A DNA stretch of 64,000 nucleotides, from NCBI GenBank assembly GCA_963851405.1, contig CAWKPB010000005.1, positions 310,001 through 374,000 of the forward strand. Reading direction: 5' to 3'. This document shows, piece by piece, positions 34,570-41,762 of the stretch. Below the pieces are notes generated by a model. The model made no database searches, was not told the DNA's origin, and saw only the letters and a program-made list of their open reading frames with translations. The DNA is from JANPBY01 sp963851405. GTDB lineage: Bacteria > Actinomycetota > Actinomycetes > DATJPE01. Numbering within the stretch: position 1 is the stretch's first letter; every line of letters starts with the position of its first letter. The position numbers were made by a program, and so were the translations under genes.

Positions 34570-35617
34570 TCCAACCGCCCTGAAACCAGGGACAACGCTG
34601 TTGCACGTTGGACCCCACAAGACGGGCACCACTGCGCTTCAGGGTGCGCTCGCCTATGCACGCGCCGACCTGGAGTCCAACGGCGTGGTCTACCCCGGAC
34701 GTCGGCGTCAGCACAGCAGAGAAGCGCTCTATATCTGCGGCCACCGCGGGCTCAGGGGTTCCAAGCCGGCCAAGCGCGGGGAGTGGGAGCGCTTGGTGGC
34801 GAAGGTCGACCGGGCGCCCCGCGACGGGATTGTCGTTCTGAGCAGTGAGTACTTCGGTGACTCTGACGAGGACACGGCGCGGGTGGTGACCGAAGCGCTG
34901 GGCGGGCCACGGGTTCACGTGCTGGTGACGCTGCGGCCGCTGGCCAAGATCATGCCGTCCCAGTGGCAGCAGTACATACGCAACGGCCGATCTATGACCT
35001 ATGAGTCATGGCTGGACGGCATGCTTCGCAAGCCCCCCTATGACAAACCGACGCCCAGCTTCTGGCGACGCCACCATCACGAGGTGCTCGTCGAGCGGTG
35101 GGTCTCAATCGTCGGCGCTGATCGTGTGACGGTTCTGGTCATCGACGAGCAGGACCGCACGATGCTGCTGCACTCGGTGGAGCAGCTCCTGGGATTGCCG
35201 AGGGACCTGCTTCAGCCAGAACCCGGACGGAGTAACCGGTCGTTCACCTCGGGGGAGATCGAGCTGGTCCGGCAGATCAACCTGGAGTTCCAGAGGCAGT
35301 CTTGGTCCGACCGGAGGTTCCGGACCCACATCTTCCCGATGATGCAGCGGCTTCAGGATGTGTACGTGCCTGGCCCGGATGAACACGGGATCAGCACTCC
35401 GGATTGGGCTTTGGACCGGGTGGCCGAGATCGGCTCGGCGGCGGCCAAGGCGATCGCCGCGACCGGAGCGGCGGTCATCGGCGACTTGTCCAGTTTGGGC
35501 CTAAGGCCAGCGAGTCGTGGTGCCGCCATCACCGACGAGCCGCAGGATCTACCGGTGGACCTGGTCAAGGAAGCTGTCCTGGGCGTACTCACCCGAGCCA
35601 CGAGGACCCACGGCTAG
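34562..35617 (+). CDS. PAPS-dependent sulfotransferase-family protein 3 (tandem paralogue)
   Basis: The 351-residue protein is a close paralogue of the preceding gene: LLHVGPHKTGTTALQGAL, VHVLVTLRPLAKIMPSQWQQYIRN, YDKPTPSFWRRHHHE and NRSFTSGEIELVRQ match it almost residue by residue, but the long basic tail is missing. The duplication suggests two related sulfation positions or acceptors. GTG at 34562 overlaps the upstream stop and gives the family N-terminus; the longer in-frame reading overlaps the neighbour by 90 bp. Its stop is only 8 bp from the stop of the convergent LCP gene. Confidence 0.83.
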   Translation: MVDPTALKPGTTLLHVGPHKTGTTALQGALAYARADLESNGVVYPGRRRQHSREALYICGHRGLRGSKPAKRGEWERLVAKVDRAPRDGIVVLSSEYFGDSDEDTARVVTEALGGPRVHVLVTLRPLAKIMPSQWQQYIRNGRSMTYESWLDGMLRKPPYDKPTPSFWRRHHHEVLVERWVSIVGADRVTVLVIDEQDRTMLLHSVEQLLGLPRDLLQPEPGRSNRSFTSGEIELVRQINLEFQRQSWSDRRFRTHIFPMMQRLQDVYVPGPDEHGISTPDWALDRVAEIGSAAAKAIAATGAAVIGDLSSLGLRPASRGAAITDEPQDLPVDLVKEAVLGVLTRATRTHG

Positions 35618-35625
35618 CGATCAGT

Positions 35626-37095
35626 TCAGGCGCAACGTTGGTTTGCCGCCGTTTGAACGTCCGACTCGGTATCGGGTGCTTTCGCTGTCACAACCGGTGT
35701 CGTTGCGCCGGTGTAGTCCGTACCCAGGATCACTTGGAAGGTCGCCCCCTGGCCGGGGACTGCCTTTAACTCGGCGTTGGGTAGCGCGGCCGCCAAGGTC
35801 TTCACCGATTCGTTGTACTTGGGGTCGTAGGCGATCACCGTGGTGGCTGCGCCGGTGGTAGCCGCGTTGGCCGGTGCAGTGGCGATGGCGAAGCCGACGG
35901 CGGCCAGGTCATCGGCACCTCGGCGAGCGAGTCCGGTGATGCCGGCGCCGTTCAATACCTGCACCTTGATCGACCCGGGCGCCACCGTGGGGCTGGACTT
36001 CCCAGCGGTCGCCGCTGGAGGAACGATCACTTCATCGTTCTCGATCTTGGCAAACAACTGCTGGGCCGCAGGCCTGTCCCATTTGAGAGACGACCCGTAC
36101 ACCGGGTGCCGGTAGTCGTAGTCGGCGATGGGCACCGTCAAGAACGCCACGTTGCCGGCCGCAACCTGCTTCAGCTTGGCGGCTAGGGCGACGATGTCCT
36201 GTCGGTCGATGCCCTTGTCGGTCGTCACCGAATTCAAGGCGGCATCGAGGAAGCCGTTCAGCTTGATCGGGTTCAGAAGGATCTCGCTTGCAGTCGCCTT
36301 GCGGAACATCGCGCCCAGGAACTTCTGCTGGCGCTCGATCCGGCCAATGTCTGCTCGCGGATCGAAGTACCGGGCTCGGACGAAGGACAGCGCTTGGGCG
36401 CCGTCCAGCGTGCTGGTGCCCTTGGGCAGGTCAAGCCCCGACTTGCTGTCCTGGATGGCTTGTTTGGAGCAGACCTTGACGCCACCGAGGGCGTCGACCA
36501 TCCCCGCGAAACCGGCGAAATCGACCTCGACGTAGTGGTCGATGGTGACGCCCGTGTTGGCTTCGATGGTGTCGATAGCCAATTTCGGTCCGCCAAACGC
36601 GAAGGAGGCGTTGAGCTTGTTCGTTGCGGCGGAGTGCTTCTCCCCGGCCGAATCCGTCCAGGCCGGGATGCGCACGAGGGAGTCCCTTGGAAGGGACACC
36701 ATGGTGACCTGGTCCCGTTCCTTGGACAGATGCATCAAGATCATCGTGTCCGACCGCCGGCCGGAGATGTTTTCCGCCCGTCCGGAGCCGACGTGCAGCC
36801 GCTTGGCCTCCTTCCGACTCAAACCCTCACGGTTGTCCGACCCGACGAGCAGGATGGTCTGGGCGCTTTCGCCGATGGTGGATCCGTTGGAGCTGATCCC
36901 GACGTCTCGCTTGTTGAGTTGGCTGTCCAGCCGGTCGAGCGCGAACCAGCCACCCGCACTGACGATCAGAACCGTCGCCGCGGCGACGGAGGCCACTACG
37001 GTGCCGACGCCGGCGCCACCGGACCGGGTCTTCGACTCTTGGGCTCGTGGGTCGAGTTCCGGGGGTAGCGCGCGAGAATCGCCCGCATGACCCAT
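35626..37095 (-). CDS. LytR-CpsA-Psr family wall-polymer ligase with LytR_C domain
   Basis: The 489-residue protein is a predicted type II membrane enzyme: a short cytoplasmic N-terminus, one helix near residues 30-52, then the extracytoplasmic LCP domain (TILLVGSDNREG, RRSDTMILMHLSKERDQVTMVSLPRDS, IDHYVEVDFAGF, LSFVRARYFDPRADIGRIERQQKF) and a C-terminal LytR_C domain (IKVQVLNGAGITGLARRGADDL). LCP enzymes transfer lipid-linked teichoic acids or arabinogalactan to peptidoglycan. Its position between the sulfotransferases and the ABC exporter makes it the likely ligase for this cluster's polymer. The ATG at 37095 has a GAGGCGG ribosome binding site. Confidence 0.88.
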   Translation of the reverse strand: MGHAGDSRALPPELDPRAQESKTRSGGAGVGTVVASVAAATVLIVSAGGWFALDRLDSQLNKRDVGISSNGSTIGESAQTILLVGSDNREGLSRKEAKRLHVGSGRAENISGRRSDTMILMHLSKERDQVTMVSLPRDSLVRIPAWTDSAGEKHSAATNKLNASFAFGGPKLAIDTIEANTGVTIDHYVEVDFAGFAGMVDALGGVKVCSKQAIQDSKSGLDLPKGTSTLDGAQALSFVRARYFDPRADIGRIERQQKFLGAMFRKATASEILLNPIKLNGFLDAALNSVTTDKGIDRQDIVALAAKLKQVAAGNVAFLTVPIADYDYRHPVYGSSLKWDRPAAQQLFAKIENDEVIVPPAATAGKSSPTVAPGSIKVQVLNGAGITGLARRGADDLAAVGFAIATAPANAATTGAATTVIAYDPKYNESVKTLAAALPNAELKAVPGQGATFQVILGTDYTGATTPVVTAKAPDTESDVQTAANQRCA

Positions 37096-37112
37096 GGTTC
37101 CGCCTCGTGTAG

Positions 37113-37130
37113 AACCCGGAAGTCCGGGTT
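37113..37130. promoter_or_regulatory. inverted repeat in the LCP leader
   Basis: Arms AACCCGGA and TCCGGGTT are separated by 2 nt, 18-35 bp upstream of the LCP start in the divergent region before the ABC transporter. It could be an operator or an mRNA hairpin close to the ribosome binding site. Confidence 0.45.
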
Positions 37131-37222
37131 GACCAGTCGCTCATCGAGAGTAGACGTACGAGAAGGCGATTCGGTGCACGCGGGGCTGGGCAAGTGAGCA
37201 GCATCACGTTCTGGGGTCGCCG

Positions 37223-38083
37223 GTGAACGATGGTCTTGGACCGCTCTCAGCCGCTGGGGGGACTACGGTAGGCGCGGTGTTCACCAGGGTCCGGGCCGTG
37301 CTCCAGCATCGCTCGATCCTGCTATTGCTGGTGCGGCGCGATTTGCGGGTGCGCTATGCCGACTCGTACTTGGGCTACCTGTGGACCATCCTCGATCCAC
37401 TGCTGATGGCGCTGGTCTTCTGGTTCATCTTCACGGTTCTCTTCTCCCGGGGCCGATTCGGCCTCGAGCCGTACATCGTTTTCCTGCTCGTTGCTCTGCT
37501 TCCGTGGAATTGGTGCAACGGGGTCATCGGTGGATCGACGAAATCGATCACGGGACAACACAAGTTGGTCCGCTCGACGCGCCTGCCCCGGGAGGTCTGG
37601 CCGCTGCGCCTGATCGGGAGCAAGTTCCTGGAGATGATTTACAGCGTTCCGATCGTCATCGTGTTCGCGGCGGTTTTGGGCGTCCGCCCGAGTTGGTACG
37701 TGCTCACGCTGCCCATCGCCATCGTCATTCAGGGGATCTTCTTGATCGGCATGGCGCTGATCGTGTCTCCCGTGACGGTGCTGATCGGAGACCTTGAGCG
37801 ACTGATCAAAATTCTCCTGCGGATCTTCTTCTACCTGACACCCATCATCTACAGCGCCACCCGGGTTTTCGACGAAACGCTAGGCCTGCCCACGTTCGTG
37901 AAAGTGTTGTATTCGCTCAACCCCATGGTCGGGATCATCAACCTCTATCGTGCGGCGCTGTTCCCTGAGAACTTTGTCGGGTGGTGGCTCGTCGGCGTCT
38001 CGGCCGCCGTCAGTCTGGTCCTGTTCGCCGTCGGCTGGTGGGTCTTCGCCCGGCTCGAGTCGGCCGTCCTGAAGGAGCTCTAG
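37223..38083 (+). CDS. wzm: ABC-2 polysaccharide exporter permease (Wzm/TagG type)
   Basis: The 286-residue integral membrane protein has six predicted helices and the Wzm/TagG pattern: an amphipathic N-terminus LLLLVRRDLRVRYADSYLGYLWTILDPL, then KSITGQHKLVRSTRLPREVWPLR, and LTPIIYSATRVFD before the last helices. With the ATPase encoded immediately downstream it would export a complete lipid-linked polymer across the membrane. The start is GTG at 37223; the ribosome binding site is weak. Its neighbours suggest wall teichoic-acid-like or galactan cargo. Confidence 0.9.
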   Translation: MNDGLGPLSAAGGTTVGAVFTRVRAVLQHRSILLLLVRRDLRVRYADSYLGYLWTILDPLLMALVFWFIFTVLFSRGRFGLEPYIVFLLVALLPWNWCNGVIGGSTKSITGQHKLVRSTRLPREVWPLRLIGSKFLEMIYSVPIVIVFAAVLGVRPSWYVLTLPIAIVIQGIFLIGMALIVSPVTVLIGDLERLIKILLRIFFYLTPIIYSATRVFDETLGLPTFVKVLYSLNPMVGIINLYRAALFPENFVGWWLVGVSAAVSLVLFAVGWWVFARLESAVLKEL

Positions 38084-38839
38084 GTGACCACGCCGGCGAT
38101 CGTTGCCGATGATCTCGGAATCCAGTTCTTCAAGAGCCGTCGCCGTAGGTCTTCGTTGCGCACTCAGTTGTTTCATCCCGGGCGGGTACGGCCGTCGGAG
38201 CAGTTCTGGGGGTTGCGGCATATCTCATTCACCGTCCAGCCGGGCGAGGCGGTCGGGTTGGTCGGCGCAAATGGCCAGGGTAAGTCGACGCTGTTGAAGC
38301 TGGTCGCCGGCGTTCTGATCCCTGACGAGGGCTCGGTGGCGGTCAACGGGGGCGTAGCGCCCCTGATCGAGGTGACGGGTGGTTTCGTGAATGACCTGAC
38401 CGCCAGGGACAACATCTTCCTCACGGCAGGTCTGCACGGCTTGAGCCAGGATCAGATCGAGGCGAGGTTCGATGAGATCACGGACTTTGCCGCTATCGGA
38501 GATCGCCTTGACATGCCGTACCGGCACCTGTCCAGCGGGATGAAGGTGCGGCTCGGGTTCGCCGTCATCACTCAACTGGATGAGCCGATCGTCTTGGTGG
38601 ACGAGGTCTTGGCGGTCGGCGACCGGAAGTTCAAGCGGAAGTGCTACCGGCGGATGGAAGACATGCTGGCGGATGGACGGACGCTGTTCCTGGTATCGCA
38701 CAGCCAACGGGAGCTCAAGCGTTTCTGCTCGCGAGGTCTGTACCTGCGGCAAGGCGAGTTGGCCCTTGATGGCCCCATCGACGAGGTCGTATCGACGTAC
38801 TACGCCGACCAAGAACTTGACGGCCCCAACGACGATTGA
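38084..38839 (+). CDS. wzt: ABC polysaccharide exporter ATPase (Wzt/TagH type)
   Basis: The 251-residue ATPase has Walker A GANGQGKST near residue 65, the signature HLSSGMK, Walker B IVLVDEVLAVGD and the switch His in LVSHSQREL. The APLIEVTGGFVNDLTARDNIFL segment is typical of the polysaccharide and teichoic-acid subfamily. It has no C-terminal carbohydrate-binding domain, so it probably does not recognise a modified chain end as Wzt of O9a does. GTG at 38084 follows the permease stop directly. It converges on the SNase/lamin-tail gene 25 bp away. Confidence 0.92.
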   Translation: MTTPAIVADDLGIQFFKSRRRRSSLRTQLFHPGRVRPSEQFWGLRHISFTVQPGEAVGLVGANGQGKSTLLKLVAGVLIPDEGSVAVNGGVAPLIEVTGGFVNDLTARDNIFLTAGLHGLSQDQIEARFDEITDFAAIGDRLDMPYRHLSSGMKVRLGFAVITQLDEPIVLVDEVLAVGDRKFKRKCYRRMEDMLADGRTLFLVSHSQRELKRFCSRGLYLRQGELALDGPIDEVVSTYYADQELDGPNDD

Positions 38840-38864
38840 GGCGCCCGCCAAGGCCGGGCGACGA

Positions 38865-40193
38865 TCAGCAGCTGTACTTGCCCCAGCTGTGGCAGTCCAG
38901 GCGAACATCGGTCAACGACCGCAACACGACCTTTTGGCCGGAGTTGCTCAAGATGCCGTGGTCGGCCCCCAGGTGCACCACAAGGGTAGAGCCGCTGAGA
39001 TCCGTCGAACCTTGCCCCATCTTCACCAGCAGCTTGTCCCCAGGGCTAAGGATCGTCCCCGCGGGCAGCACCTTGTTGTACGGCATCCGCTCAAGGACGT
39101 ATCCGGAGAGATTGACCGTCCCGGATGTTGAGCGAATCTCCACCCATTCCCCGTTGGGGTTCTTGGAGTCGTCCCCGTTGGCGTTCCACCGGACGTCGCT
39201 GATCTTGACGCGCGACCGGAGTGGGTCGTTGCAGCCGTCGACGCATGGGTAGGCGGTGAAGCCCCGGATGTCGCCGTCGGGGTCGAGCAGGTACACGGCC
39301 CGGCCGGGGTAGGCGGTCCCGTACTTGGGGTCTGGGAAGGGATTTGTCGATCGACCCCAGTAAAACGTCCTATTGGCGGCGCTTCCTTTGCCTGCCCTGA
39401 CCAGAACGGATCCGCCAGGCTTGACTGTCGCGCCGGAGGGGAAGGTGAAGGGCGCCTCGTGCCCGCCGCTTCGGACCACCCAGCGACCGAGGGACAGGGC
39501 CTTGTCTCCGCCGTTGTGGATCTTGATCCACTCGCTGTTGACCCGGTTGCCGAGGGTCGGGTGAAAGCCGTTGTACTGCAGGGAGACCGTGATGGGCAGA
39601 CCTTGCTGAGGGCCCTTGGCGCAGCGTCCGAGGCGGTAGTTGGGGTCATAGATCCGCAGGCCCGCGCGCATCGCTGGAGCCGCGGCGAGGTGATAGTCGC
39701 CGTTGTGTGCTGGCTCGGTGGCGTTGGGTTTCCACCAGACGTAACCCTCGCGGAGGAGGACCTCCTGGACATCGACCCACTCGACCGCCGGGCCCGGGGC
39801 CACGTCGACGTCGACAAAGCGAAGAAGTCGTGAACCAGCTTTGCTGCTGGCGCTGTACGCGGACAGCCTTACATGTCTGTTCTCGGCGAAAACCAGCTCG
39901 GTCATCCGGTCCGCGGCCTCACGGCTGTGGCATTCGTCCTTGTTCGTGCCGTTCTTGGGATGGGCGATCTCGGTCGCCTGGATGCCCGCATTTCGGACTT
40001 CAAAGGATTTCGACGTGCCGTCGCCTTTGATGTTGACCCACAGGGTGTCGCCGTCCGCGACGCTCGTGACCTTGCCTTCCCAGTACTGCAGGCTCGCCTC
40101 GGCGGTCACGGGCGAACTCGGCGAGGCCACGACCCCGAATCCGATGAGCGCCACTGCGAGCGTGCCAATGAGCACCACTCGCGATCGATTCAC
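38865..40193 (-). CDS. secreted SNase-like protein with two lamin-tail domains
   Basis: The 442-residue protein begins with a signal peptide (VVLIGTLAVALIGFGVVA). Residues about 35-190 resemble the thermonuclease fold (GKVTSVADGDTLWVNI, then VRNAGIQATEIAHP); two beta-rich lamin-tail-like domains follow (NSEWIKIHNGGDKALSLGRWVVRS and NGEWVEIRSTSGTVNLSGYVLE). Such proteins may cleave extracellular nucleic acid, but the position matching the SNase calcium ligand Asp40 seems to be Gln here, so activity is uncertain. The GTG at 40193 has AAGGGA upstream and starts just before the hydrophobic core. It lies downstream of scoB behind a set of hairpins. Confidence 0.75.
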   Translation of the reverse strand: MNRSRVVLIGTLAVALIGFGVVASPSSPVTAEASLQYWEGKVTSVADGDTLWVNIKGDGTSKSFEVRNAGIQATEIAHPKNGTNKDECHSREAADRMTELVFAENRHVRLSAYSASSKAGSRLLRFVDVDVAPGPAVEWVDVQEVLLREGYVWWKPNATEPAHNGDYHLAAAPAMRAGLRIYDPNYRLGRCAKGPQQGLPITVSLQYNGFHPTLGNRVNSEWIKIHNGGDKALSLGRWVVRSGGHEAPFTFPSGATVKPGGSVLVRAGKGSAANRTFYWGRSTNPFPDPKYGTAYPGRAVYLLDPDGDIRGFTAYPCVDGCNDPLRSRVKISDVRWNANGDDSKNPNGEWVEIRSTSGTVNLSGYVLERMPYNKVLPAGTILSPGDKLLVKMGQGSTDLSGSTLVVHLGADHGILSNSGQKVVLRSLTDVRLDCHSWGKYSC

Positions 40194-40206
40194 AGTGTCC
40201 CTTCGA

Positions 40207-40254
40207 CAGGATGCGTGGGGCATCCTGATCGCCCGTTCGGGCGACGAATCGCCC
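40207..40254 (-). promoter_or_regulatory. three hairpins, two mutually exclusive, in the scoB-SNase gap
   Basis: Perfect inverted repeats are CAGGATGC/GCATCCTG (40207-40227, 5-nt loop), TCGCCCG/CGGGCGA (40229-40244) and GGGCGA/TCGCCC (40239-40254, 4-nt loop). The last two share the middle arm, so only one can form at a time. They lie between the scoB stop and the ribosome binding site of the nuclease-like gene and may act as terminator or attenuator. Confidence 0.55.
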
Positions 40255-40263
40255 ACGTTGCCC

Positions 40264-40926
40264 TCAGGCGGGGATGGCCATGACGGACGGAGGTGCCGGC
40301 ACTGACAGATCCGGGCCTGTTGCTGCTCGGATCTCCTCCACTGTTACGCCTGGAGCCGTCTCGCGCAACACCAGTCCGCTCGACGTGACGTCAATAACAG
40401 CCAGATCGGTGATGATCCGATCGACGACACCACGCCCTGTGTACGGAAGGCTGCACTCGGTGACGATTTTGTGCGAACCATCCTTCGCGACATGCTCCAT
40501 CATCACGATCACGCGGCGAGCGCCGTGCACCAGATCCATGGCTCCTCCCATCCCCTTGACCATCTTCCCGGGGATCATCCAGTTAGCCAGGTCACCCTTC
40601 TCCGACACCTGCATGGCCCCGAGAACGGCCGCATCGACGTGGCCGCCACGGATCATGGCGAACGAGGTCGCCGAATCGAAGTACGAGGCGCCCGGCAAGA
40701 TCGTGACGGTCTCCTTCCCGGCGTTGATCAGGTCGGGGTCCTCGTCGCCCTCCAGGGGGTAGGGACCGACGCCCAGAATCCCGTTCTCGGACTGCAGGAC
40801 GACCGTGATATCGGAGGGCAGGTAGTTGGGGACCAGGGTCGGCAGGCCAATCCCGAGATTGACGTATTGGCCGTTTTCGAGTTCCAGGGCGGTCCGGGCA
40901 GCCAGCTGCTGGCGGGTCAAGGTCAT
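40264..40926 (-). CDS. scoB: 3-oxoacid CoA-transferase subunit B
   Basis: The 220-residue beta subunit works with ScoA to move CoA from succinyl-CoA to a 3-oxo acid such as acetoacetate. It has the catalytic Glu in LQSENGILG, preceded by NLGIGLPTLV, and the conserved GGAMDLVHGARRVIVMMEH segment. It overlaps the ScoA stop by four bases (ATGA), so the subunits are coupled. Substrate specificity beyond the family name cannot be deduced. Confidence 0.93.
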   Translation of the reverse strand: MTLTRQQLAARTALELENGQYVNLGIGLPTLVPNYLPSDITVVLQSENGILGVGPYPLEGDEDPDLINAGKETVTILPGASYFDSATSFAMIRGGHVDAAVLGAMQVSEKGDLANWMIPGKMVKGMGGAMDLVHGARRVIVMMEHVAKDGSHKIVTECSLPYTGRGVVDRIITDLAVIDVTSSGLVLRETAPGVTVEEIRAATGPDLSVPAPPSVMAIPA

Positions 40927-41696
40927 GGCAGATCCTCCCTGGGCCGGACCGTGCGGCGCTCGATCCTCTTCTCGGCGAGTGGGTTGGAGGGGTCCACCTC
41001 GACCACGCGTTGAACAAAGATTCCAGGGGTGTGCACGAGGTCGGGGTTCAACTCGCCAGGCTCCACCAGCTGCTCAACTGTCGCGATCGTCAGCCGGCCG
41101 GCAGTCGCGCACAGCGGGTTGAAGTTCCGGGCCGACTCGTGAAAGACGAGGTTTCCCGCACGGTCGCCGAGTCGCGCATGCACCAGCGCCACATCAGTCG
41201 TGATCGCCTCTTCCAAGACGTAGGTGCGTCCGCCAAAATCGCGGGTGTCCTTGGCTGGTGACGCGAGAGTGACGGAGCCATCAGGGGCGTAGCGCCAGGG
41301 CAGACCACCCTCGGCCACTTGGGTACCGACCCCCGTTGCGGTATAGAAAGCCGGGATGCCCGCGCCTCCGGCGCGCAGCCGCTCGGCCAGCGTGCCTTGG
41401 GGGACCAATTCGACCTCTAGTTCGCCGGTCAGAAACTGGCGTTCGAACTCCTTGTTTTCCCCGACATAGGACGACGTGGTCCGAGCGATCTGCCGCGAGG
41501 TGAGGAGCAAACCCAGCCCCCAGCCGTCCACGCCGCAGTTGTTGGAGACGACTCTGAGGCCGGAGATGCCCGTCGCATGGATCGCCTCGATCAACAGGCT
41601 GGGGATGCCACAGAGGCCAAAACCGCCGACGGCGATGGAGGCTCCATCCGGGATGTCGGCCACGGCCTCGGCCGCGGATGAGTAGACCTTGTTCAT
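40923..41696 (-). CDS. scoA: 3-oxoacid CoA-transferase subunit A
   Basis: The 257-residue alpha subunit shows the family N-terminus GASIAVGGFGLCGIPSLLIEAI, the SNNCGVDGWGLG segment and ENKEFERQFLTGELEVELVPQGTLAERLRAGGAGIPAFYT. It forms the CoA-transferase with ScoB, encoded next. The ATG at 41696 is 8 nt after a minus-strand TAGGGT element; a GGGAG lies 2 nt before the ATG, too close for a normal ribosome binding site, so leaderless translation is likely. Confidence 0.93.
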   Translation of the reverse strand: MNKVYSSAAEAVADIPDGASIAVGGFGLCGIPSLLIEAIHATGISGLRVVSNNCGVDGWGLGLLLTSRQIARTTSSYVGENKEFERQFLTGELEVELVPQGTLAERLRAGGAGIPAFYTATGVGTQVAEGGLPWRYAPDGSVTLASPAKDTRDFGGRTYVLEEAITTDVALVHARLGDRAGNLVFHESARNFNPLCATAGRLTIATVEQLVEPGELNPDLVHTPGIFVQRVVEVDPSNPLAEKRIERRTVRPREDLP

Positions 41697-41704
41697 GTCT
41701 CCCG

Positions 41705-41710
41705 ACCCTA
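41705..41710 (-). promoter_or_regulatory. -10 element of leaderless scoAB promoter
   Basis: TAGGGT on the minus strand is followed by 8 nt and the scoA ATG. Confidence 0.5.
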
Positions 41711-41762
41711 GTGGGCCTCATGGCATGGGGTCAGGCGGTGCAGAAGACAGCCGGCCCAACGA

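Noticed and set aside
24089..38839. A mobile island or prophage as carrier of the envelope cluster
   Set aside because: No integrase, transposase, tRNA attachment site or flanking direct repeats were seen, so transfer cannot be claimed from this window.
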